Source of the DNA: CAYZPB01 sp964480445
Lineage (GTDB): Bacteria; Bacillota; Bacilli; Tepidibacillales; Tepidibacillaceae
Length of the DNA stretch: 28,031 nucleotides
Assembly: GCA_964480445.1 (NCBI GenBank)
Contig: CAYZPB010000006.1
Coordinates: 1-28,031, forward strand
Direction of reading: 5' to 3'
In this document: in pieces, positions 23,162 to 28,031 of the stretch
Layout of the letters: each line of letters opens with the position of its first letter
Position numbering within the stretch: the first letter of the stretch is position 1
Notes under the pieces: model-generated
The model's input: only the letters and a program-made list of their open reading frames with translations
What the model was told of the DNA's origin: nothing
Databases searched by the model: none
Program-made: the position numbers and the translations under genes

Positions 23162-24016
23162 CTACCTTAGTAATCGTGTAACATAAACTTCTTCGCAAAA
23201 ACCACGTAAAGCATTGTAAGCCTTGTTTAAAGAAGATTCCCTGCTACTTAAAGTATAAAGCGTCGGTCCACTACCTGACATTACAAGATTGCTAACTCCG
23301 TAATCCTGCATCTGCCTATGTAAAGCCTCTACCTCTGGATACAAGCTAAAAGTTACCGGCTGAAGTACATTGTAAAGTAGAGACGAAACCTCACTTAAAT
23401 CTTTAGCCTTAATTGCAGCAACCATACGCTCAGTTTCTGGTCGCCTCTTTATACTGCGATAATCTAACGAACTATAAATCAATCTTGTAGAGACACTTAC
23501 CTTTGGTTTAGCCAAAAGTATCCACCCCGCAGGCATCGGCTCAAGTTGTTCAATCAACTCACCACGCCCTCGCGCTACTACTGTTCCGCCGCCAACACAA
23601 AAAGGTACGTCTGAACCGAGTTTCGCCCCATATCCCTCTAGCTGTTCAGTTGTCAGTTTTAATCGCCATAGTTTATTCAAACCACGCAAGGTTGCTGCGG
23701 CATCACTACTCCCACCGCCAAGTCCCGCTGCGATTGGAATCTTTTTTTCTAAAACAATATGTATACCCTTATTAATTGAGAACTCATCTTTTAAAAGCTT
23801 AGCTGCCTTATAAACTATATTGCGCTCGTCTGTAGGAATAGCCGGTGATGATGTTTCTATTACAATCTTATCATCAGTGCGTTCCTCAAATGAGATGCGA
23901 TCTACCAAATCGATCATTGTCATTATCATCTCAACCTCATGAAAGCCATCATCACGCTTGCTCAACACATCAAGCGTTAAATTAATCTTCGCAGGAGCCT
24001 TCTCCCAGATCTTCAC
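23162..24016 (-). CDS. ispE: 4-diphosphocytidyl-2-C-methyl-D-erythritol kinase
   Basis: Phosphorylates CDP-ME in the MEP pathway to isoprenoids. A GHMP kinase of 284 residues (normal): N-terminal APAKINLTLDVLSKRDDGFHE, with the catalytic aspartate expected in the fold, the glycine-rich ATP loop PIAAGLGGGSSDAAATLRGLN, DVPFCVGGGTVVARGRGE, and the C-terminal motif VMSGSGPTLYTLS. The start is GTG at 24016 with AGGTGG 5 bases upstream; the nearby ATG is in another frame. A candidate promoter (24064-24092) lies directly behind the veg terminator. Its presence indicates that the organism makes isoprenoids by the non-mevalonate route. Confidence 0.97.
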   Translation of the reverse strand: MKIWEKAPAKINLTLDVLSKRDDGFHEVEMIMTMIDLVDRISFEERTDDKIVIETSSPAIPTDERNIVYKAAKLLKDEFSINKGIHIVLEKKIPIAAGLGGGSSDAAATLRGLNKLWRLKLTTEQLEGYGAKLGSDVPFCVGGGTVVARGRGELIEQLEPMPAGWILLAKPKVSVSTRLIYSSLDYRSIKRRPETERMVAAIKAKDLSEVSSLLYNVLQPVTFSLYPEVEALHRQMQDYGVSNLVMSGSGPTLYTLSSRESSLNKAYNALRGFCEEVYVTRLLR

Positions 24017-24063
24017 TCATTCCACCTGCTTCAATCTGGCATTTGCCATTTTCTCTTGCCTAT

Positions 24064-24092
24064 ATATTACCATTAATAGACCGTTTTGGAAA
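24064..24092 (-). promoter_or_regulatory. Candidate ispE promoter, extended -10
   Basis: On the minus strand TTTCCA (complement of 24087-24092), a 17-base spacer ending in TGG, and TAATAT (complement of 24064-24069). The -35 abuts the T-tract of the veg terminator. Each box matches consensus at four of six positions; the TGn extension adds support. Confidence 0.5.
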
Positions 24093-24124
24093 CAAAAAAA
24101 ATAGAACTATTATAGTTCTATTTT
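24093..24124 (-). terminator. Rho-independent terminator overlapping the veg stop codon
   Basis: A perfect 12-bp A/T-rich stem (AAAATAGAACTA / TAGTTCTATTTT) with a three-base loop, followed on the minus strand by eight T and GTTT. The stem starts inside the TAA stop codon of veg (24123-24125). Confidence 0.9.
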
Positions 24125-24404
24125 ATACAACACTACTATTAATTAAAACCTCTTCATTATTAGCCGTATAAATTGTTAACTCAACGGTTGAAGTAAGAAT
24201 GTCAGCATAGCTATATGAGACTCTTTCAAAAGCGTGACTCTCATCATCAAGCTTAATGATAAAAACCGAAGGGTAAGTACCCTCTAGTATGCCTATGCGC
24301 TCAATAATTCGTTTGCGACCGGCGTCTGCCTTAAGTACGATTTTCTCGCCAATAAAACGATCTAAATTATCCTTAATTGCCCCTAGTGAATCTTTTGGCT
24401 CCAT
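24123..24404 (-). CDS. veg: Veg protein
   Basis: A small Bacillota protein linked in B. subtilis to biofilm matrix gene control and highly expressed during growth; the biochemical role is not settled. Family features: SLGAIKDNLDRFIGEKIVLKADAGRKRIIERIGILEGTYPSVFIIKLD and FERVSYSYADILTSTVELT. A longer frame opens at ATG 24458, but that start lies in the -35 box of the proximal promoter and would not be transcribed from it. The ATG at 24404 has GGGAGGT 7 bases upstream and gives 93 residues, close to the usual 85-90. It is a single-gene unit: two promoters in front, a strong terminator at the stop codon. The sporulation gene yabG, often next to it in spore formers, is absent. Confidence 0.95.
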   Translation of the reverse strand: MEPKDSLGAIKDNLDRFIGEKIVLKADAGRKRIIERIGILEGTYPSVFIIKLDDESHAFERVSYSYADILTSTVELTIYTANNEEVLINSSVV

Positions 24405-24429
24405 ATATCCTACCTCCCTATAGAGGTTA

Positions 24430-24458
24430 ATAATAGCACAATTAATGGCTTTTGTCAA
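24430..24458 (-). promoter_or_regulatory. veg promoter, proximal (TTGACA-17-TATTAT, extended -10)
   Basis: On the minus strand TTGACA (complement of 24453-24458), a 17-base spacer ending in TGC and TATTAT (complement of 24430-24435). The string TTGTGCTATTAT is identical to that in the rRNA promoter at 70-80. Confidence 0.92.
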
Positions 24459-24469
24459 ATTAATCTCTT

Positions 24470-24498
24470 ATAATAGCAATCCTCGTCGCTCCTGTCAA
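24470..24498 (-). promoter_or_regulatory. veg promoter, distal (TTGACA-17-TATTAT, extended -10)
   Basis: On the minus strand TTGACA (complement of 24493-24498), a 17-base spacer ending in TGC and TATTAT (complement of 24470-24475). It lies exactly 40 bp upstream of the proximal promoter, 25 bases downstream of the rsmA stop. Confidence 0.9.
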
Positions 24499-24523
24499 TG
24501 ACTTTTTGTGTATTTTTTTAAAT

Positions 24524-25396
24524 TTACATAAATTTCTTTATCTCATTAGACAAAACAATAAATTCTGTCACGTCTAATGTTTCAGCCCGGCGAATTCCTT
24601 CAATTCCAGCGGCGTCTAGCGCCTGCTGAATTTCGTCTCTTGTAATCTTACTTCCCAATTCCATTCGCAAGTTGTTTTGCAGAGTCTTGCGTCGGTGCTT
24701 AAAGCTAGCACGTAAGACTAAGAAGAACAGCTCCTCACTCACAGGCTCAACAATTCTTTTTGTGCTTGGGACAAGTTGAACAACAGCTGAATCGACCTGT
24801 GGCTTTGGCAAGAAGACATGCCGCGATACTGAAAAAGCTATCTCTGCTGTAGCATAATAATTAACATAAGCCGTTAGACTGCCGTACTCCTTACAACCTG
24901 GTTTGGCAGTTAGGCGCTCGCCAACTTCCTTTTGAACCATAATTGTTATCGAATCAAACTTCGACTCTTCGCTAAGCAACTTAATAATTATTGGACTAGT
25001 AATATAATATGGAAGATTGGCAACCACCTTAATCTTCTTAAATTGGCTTAGCTCCTGCTCAATAATCCGTTCGAGTGCAATCTGCAGAATGTCTTGATTG
25101 ACAATCACTACTCGCTCTTCTTCTGCAAATCTGGCTTCCAAAATATTAACCAACTCTCGATCAATTTCGATTGCTACCACGCGTCCAGCATGCTCAACCA
25201 ACTTTTCTGTGAGCGCGCCCAGTCCCGCTCCGATTTCGATAACACCAGTTTCACGGTCTAGGTCTGCTACCCGCACAATTTTATCTAAGATGTTAGAGTC
25301 GACCAAGAAGTTCTGCCCCAGACTTTTACGCGGCTTTAAATTGCTGCTTCTAAGTAGTTGCTGCGTCGTGCTAATGTTTGATATCTCATCCTTCAT
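24524..25396 (-). CDS. rsmA: 16S rRNA dimethyladenosine transferase (RsmA/KsgA)
   Basis: Dimethylates two adjacent adenines in helix 45 of 16S rRNA during 30S assembly. Class I SAM methyltransferase motifs: LGQNFLVDSNILDKIV, VIEIGAGLGALTEKL, VVAIEIDRELV, and the catalytic NLPYYI in VVANLPYYITSPIIIKLL, followed by the small helical C-terminal domain. The longest frame starts at TTG 25405, but the AAGGAGA site is directly adjacent to it. The ATG at 25396 places GGAG about 10 bases upstream and gives 290 residues, so it is preferred. It overlaps the end of rnmV by 11 bases. No terminator follows, so transcription may continue into the veg unit. Confidence 0.96.
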   Translation of the reverse strand: MKDEISNISTTQQLLRSSNLKPRKSLGQNFLVDSNILDKIVRVADLDRETGVIEIGAGLGALTEKLVEHAGRVVAIEIDRELVNILEARFAEEERVVIVNQDILQIALERIIEQELSQFKKIKVVANLPYYITSPIIIKLLSEESKFDSITIMVQKEVGERLTAKPGCKEYGSLTAYVNYYATAEIAFSVSRHVFLPKPQVDSAVVQLVPSTKRIVEPVSEELFFLVLRASFKHRRKTLQNNLRMELGSKITRDEIQQALDAAGIEGIRRAETLDVTEFIVLSNEIKKFM

Positions 25397-25961
25397 TCGA
25401 TTCAATCTCCTTCAGCGCGCTTTGAAATTTTTCCTCGCTTATTTGAAATATAAGTAATCTTTTATATAATTGCTTAGCATTACAATAGCCGATTCCTAAG
25501 CGATTACACAGCAACTCTCTTCTCGCACGTGAATTGGGTTCTCCTATTAGTCCAGCATCTACAAGCATTTCCCAGGAAATTATCTCGTCTGACTCCTCAA
25601 TCCACTCAGCTTTTGCAGCTGTTAGTGCCTCTTGGATCGTCTGAACCGATGCATTCTCTACACCAATGTCAGATTTACCCTTAGCCGCAGCTTGCGTAAC
25701 AAAGGCATGTTTAACGCCAGGTATTTCGCTGCTTATCTGCTTGCGCAGTTTTTCACCAGCATAATCTGGGTCTGTAAAAACAATTACTCCCCGCAGTTCC
25801 TGCGCCAGACGTATAATCTCAAGCGTCTCTTCATTTAAAGCTGAACCACGTGTCTCAATCGTCTCTGCGCGTACTGCCCGCTTTACCGCAGCTGTATCGT
25901 CCCGACCTTCAACAACGATGACTTCCTTAATTATCAGTTCCTCAGGTAGCATCTTCTCCAA
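25386..25961 (-). CDS. rnmV: Ribonuclease M5
   Basis: Matures 5S rRNA in low-GC Gram-positive bacteria. The N-terminal Toprim domain shows KEVIVVEGRDDTAAVKRAV (catalytic glutamate), ETRGSAL, and VIVFTDPDYAGEKLRK (acidic DPD). The C-terminal part (from about 125) is the M5-specific substrate-binding region with NSRARRELLCNRLGIGYCNAKQLYKRL. The 191 residues match the family. The start is probably TTG at 25961 with GAGG 7 bases upstream; the ATG at codon 4 (25952) has GGAG only 3 bases away. It lies two bases behind tatD and overlaps rsmA. YabE, often between tatD and rnmV in Bacilli, is absent. Confidence 0.95.
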   Translation of the reverse strand: MEKMLPEELIIKEVIVVEGRDDTAAVKRAVRAETIETRGSALNEETLEIIRLAQELRGVIVFTDPDYAGEKLRKQISSEIPGVKHAFVTQAAAKGKSDIGVENASVQTIQEALTAAKAEWIEESDEIISWEMLVDAGLIGEPNSRARRELLCNRLGIGYCNAKQLYKRLLIFQISEEKFQSALKEIESNEG

Positions 25962-25963
25962 CT

Positions 25964-26746
25964 CTATTCCTCGCTATACGAAAGACCAAGTCTCCGTAAA
26001 GCGTTATTTGTCGTTATACTCATAACCTCAGCGACATCAAGTCCACGCAGACGAGCAATCTCCTCAGCTATATAACTGACATAGGCCGGCTCATTACGTT
26101 TACCTCGAAAAGGTTCCGGTGTTAAATAAGGACAATCCGTCTCAATTAAAATATTTTCTAAGGGTATATTATCTGCTACATGTTTCGGCATTTTGGCATT
26201 CTTAAAAGTTATCGGCCCACTAAAAGAAATATCAAATCCCAACTTGATGACCTCTTGTGCTACCTCTAAACTACCAGAAAAAGAATGCATGATGCCGCCT
26301 ACCTCTGAAGCCTCTTCCTCACGCAAGATATCTAGTACATCCTTATGTGCATCACGATTATGAATAATAATCGGCAGTTTGACGCTTTTCGCCAGCTGGA
26401 TTTGACGGCGAAAAACTTCCTGTTGTTTTTCCTTCGCTGATCGGTCACGATAATAATCTAAGCCTATTTCGCCAATTCCAACTACTTTTGGATTGCCAAG
26501 CGCATGTTCTTTAATCCAAGCATAATGTTGCTCCTCCATTTTGTGAGCATCGTTTGGGTGCCAGCCAATTACTGCAAAAATAAAATCATGGTTTTTCGCC
26601 AGCTCCAGCGTCGATTTAATGGTTCGGCAATCATAGCCTATATTGATAATTGCCACTAAACCAGCTTCGCGTGCACGCTTGATAACCTGCTCACGGTCCT
26701 TATCAAAATCCCAATGATCTAAATGTGCATGTGTATCAATTAACAT
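25964..26746 (-). CDS. tatD: TatD family metal-dependent hydrolase / deoxyribonuclease
   Basis: A TIM-barrel metallohydrolase of the TatD/YcfH (YabD) family; members are 3'-5' exonucleases or quality-control nucleases. Metal-binding motifs: IDTHAHLDH at the N terminus, GIGEIGLDYYRD with the conserved glutamate, PIIIHNRDAHKD, GIMHSFSGS, and ETDCPYLTPEPFRGKRNEP near the C terminus. The 260 residues are typical. The ATG is preceded by AAGGAGAG. It follows metG after a short gap (17 bases), the standard arrangement in Bacillota. Confidence 0.95.
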   Translation of the reverse strand: MLIDTHAHLDHWDFDKDREQVIKRAREAGLVAIINIGYDCRTIKSTLELAKNHDFIFAVIGWHPNDAHKMEEQHYAWIKEHALGNPKVVGIGEIGLDYYRDRSAKEKQQEVFRRQIQLAKSVKLPIIIHNRDAHKDVLDILREEEASEVGGIMHSFSGSLEVAQEVIKLGFDISFSGPITFKNAKMPKHVADNIPLENILIETDCPYLTPEPFRGKRNEPAYVSYIAEEIARLRGLDVAEVMSITTNNALRRLGLSYSEE

Positions 26747-26763
26747 TAAGCTACTCTCCTTAT

Positions 26764-28031
26764 TTACTCAGACTTTCCAAGTGTTGACTCATCAATGATT
26801 TCTACTTCAAGATCTAAATTTAAGCGCGGAAATAGAGCATCTTTTTTCTTCACAATACTACCAGGTTTGCTTGCTCCCCACTCTCTAAGCTGCTCCCAAC
26901 TATTAACTGTATCATCAAGCCCTAGTTGGTCCCAGATTTTGGCTGGTGTTTTAGTCATAAACGGTTGAATCAAAATAGAAACAAAGCGAATCCCTTCAAC
27001 TAAATTATAAAGCACCGTGCCCAAACGCTCACGGTCCTGCTCTTCACGCGCTAAAACCCAAGGTGTCGTCTCATCAATATATTTATTTAAACGACCAACT
27101 AGCTGCCAGATACTAGCTAGCGCTTGGTTAAAGAGCATCTGATCAAGTGTCTCTTCCACCTTGACGCGAGTATTAAGTGCCAATGAAACCAGTTCCTGAT
27201 CTAGCTCCGTTGTCGCAGCTGGGCTTGGTAGCACACCGTCAAAATACTGCTCAATCATCGCCGTTGTTCGACTAACTAGGTTTCCGAGATCATTTGCTAA
27301 ATCAACATTTAGACGTTGAATAAAAACTTCTGTCGTAAAAACACCGTCACTACCAAAAGGGATTTCCCTTAACAAAAAGTAGCGAATGCTATCACTACCA
27401 TAACGTTCAATCAGAAACTTTGGATCAATTACATTGCCTTTTGACTTTGACATTTTTCCGTCAGGCATTAGCAGCCAACCGTGCCCAAAAACCTGTTTGG
27501 GTAGTGGTAGCCCCAATGCCATTAGGGTAATCGGCCAATAGATTGTGTGGAAACGTAGTATATCTTTGCCAATCAGATGAACATCTGCCGGCCAATAGCG
27601 ATAAAACTTTTCTTTCTCCTCTTCGGTATCCGCTCCATAGCCAAGATCCGTTATATAGTTAGAAAGCGCATCAATCCAAACATAAATAACATGCTTTGGA
27701 TCGCTCAAAATCGGCACGCCCCAGTCAAAGGTGCTACGCGAAACAGATAGGTCCTCAAGTCCTGGTTTAAGGAAGTTGTTAACCATCTCGTTTCTACGCG
27801 ATTCAGGTTGAATAAACTCGGGGTGCTCCTCAATATGTTTAAGTAAGCGGTCTTGGTATTTAGATAAACGGAAAAAATAGCTCTCTTCTTTAATTAACTC
27901 AACGCCACGGCCGCAGTCCGGACAAACTAATGCTCCATCCTCTTCTTCTACTTGTCGTAGCGTCCAAAACGCTTCATCAGGCTCACAATAGTAGCCTTCA
28001 TAATTTCCTAGATAAATGTCACCATTTTCTT
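26764..28031 (-). CDS. metG: Methionyl-tRNA synthetase, 5' end cut by the window edge
   Basis: Charges tRNA-Met. The frame is open to the right edge, so the N-terminal HIGH part is missing; about 422 codons are visible. The zinc-knuckle insertion is seen as GYYCEPDEAFW and LVCPDCGRGVE (27913-27987), then KEESYFFRLSKY, WIDALSNYI, KDILRFHTIYWP, and the KMSKS loop LLMPDGKMSKSKGNVIDP, followed by the helical anticodon-binding domain (TPWVLAREE). The gene ends at LFPRLNLDLEVEII plus about ten residues, so the C-terminal Trbp111-like tRNA-binding domain of B. subtilis-type MetRS is absent. The second zinc cysteine of the first pair is Asp here. It is the first visible gene of the metG-tatD-rnmV-rsmA unit; an internal ATG at 27786 is not the start. 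Confidence 0.96.
   Translation of the reverse strand, partial: ENGDIYLGNYEGYYCEPDEAFWTLRQVEEEDGALVCPDCGRGVELIKEESYFFRLSKYQDRLLKHIEEHPEFIQPESRRNEMVNNFLKPGLEDLSVSRSTFDWGVPILSDPKHVIYVWIDALSNYITDLGYGADTEEEKEKFYRYWPADVHLIGKDILRFHTIYWPITLMALGLPLPKQVFGHGWLLMPDGKMSKSKGNVIDPKFLIERYGSDSIRYFLLREIPFGSDGVFTTEVFIQRLNVDLANDLGNLVSRTTAMIEQYFDGVLPSPAATTELDQELVSLALNTRVKVEETLDQMLFNQALASIWQLVGRLNKYIDETTPWVLAREEQDRERLGTVLYNLVEGIRFVSILIQPFMTKTPAKIWDQLGLDDTVNSWEQLREWGASKPGSIVKKKDALFPRLNLDLEVEIIDESTLGKSE

Noticed and set aside
24405..24458. The longer veg start at 24458 (18 extra residues)
   Set aside because: It lies in the proximal promoter -35, has no ribosome site, and the family N terminus begins at the internal ATG with a strong site.
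1..28031. Mobile elements, CRISPR arrays, toxin-antitoxin or defence genes
   Set aside because: No transposase, integrase, repeat-spacer array or defence-type gene is present; every sizeable frame is a conserved housekeeping gene.

Overview
The window is a contiguous, gene-dense piece of a Bacillota (Firmicutes) chromosome. Every protein gene and the one tRNA lie on the minus strand, so the cluster reads from right (metG) to left (lysS and an rRNA operon). The gene order follows the classic Bacillus/Clostridia neighbourhood metG-tatD-rnmV-rsmA-veg-ispE-spoVG-glmU-prs-pth-mfd-(spoVB)-mazG-hslR-divIC-yabR-tRNA-tilS-ftsH-coaX-folPBK-dusB-greA-lysS-rrn. SpoVG, Veg, DivIC, RNase M5 and the CoaX/FtsH/TilS block point to Bacillota. 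A PrsA-type lipoprotein behind mfd, greA between dusB and lysS, and a FolP with a long N-terminal extension give it a clostridial rather than Bacillus flavour. I cannot name the genus.

Layout by transcription unit, in the direction of transcription. (1) metG (cut by the right edge)-tatD-rnmV-rsmA: tRNA charging, a TatD nuclease, and rRNA maturation and methylation. (2) veg, driven by two near-consensus promoters exactly 40 bp apart and closed by a strong terminator. (3) ispE, then spoVG with a hyperacidic tail, then a terminator. (4) glmU-prs-pth followed by mfd-prsA: cell-wall precursor, PRPP, peptidyl-tRNA recycling, transcription-coupled repair and an extracytoplasmic foldase, ended by a strong terminator. 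(5) spoVB-like flippase-mazG-hslR-divIC. (6) yabR (S1 protein) from its own promoter. (7) An elongator tRNA-Met with its own TTGACA-17-TATACT promoter and a terminator. (8) tilS, then ftsH from a promoter that contains a perfect inverted repeat, then a terminator. (9) coaX-prsA-like-folP-folB-folK-dusB: CoA and folate synthesis plus tRNA dihydrouridylation, ended by a terminator. (10) greA-lysS. (11) An extended -10 promoter and boxA-like leader of an rRNA operon whose 16S gene would lie just left of the window.

No mobile elements, CRISPR arrays, phage genes or clear horizontal islands were found. There is no gene-free stretch longer than about 210 bases. The points most worth a second look are: the missing sporulation genes (spoVT, yabP, yabQ, spoIIE, yabG and fin are absent from the places where spore formers usually carry them); the acidic tail on SpoVG; a GlmU that appears to lack one to two turns of its beta-helix; a palindromic operator over the ftsH promoter; a MetRS with a changed zinc site and no C-terminal tRNA-binding domain; and tandem veg promoters that share a core with the rRNA promoter. 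I found no clear new multi-gene system: this is mainly a housekeeping region with several unusual details. Several start codons were moved from the longest reading frame on ribosome-binding-site evidence.
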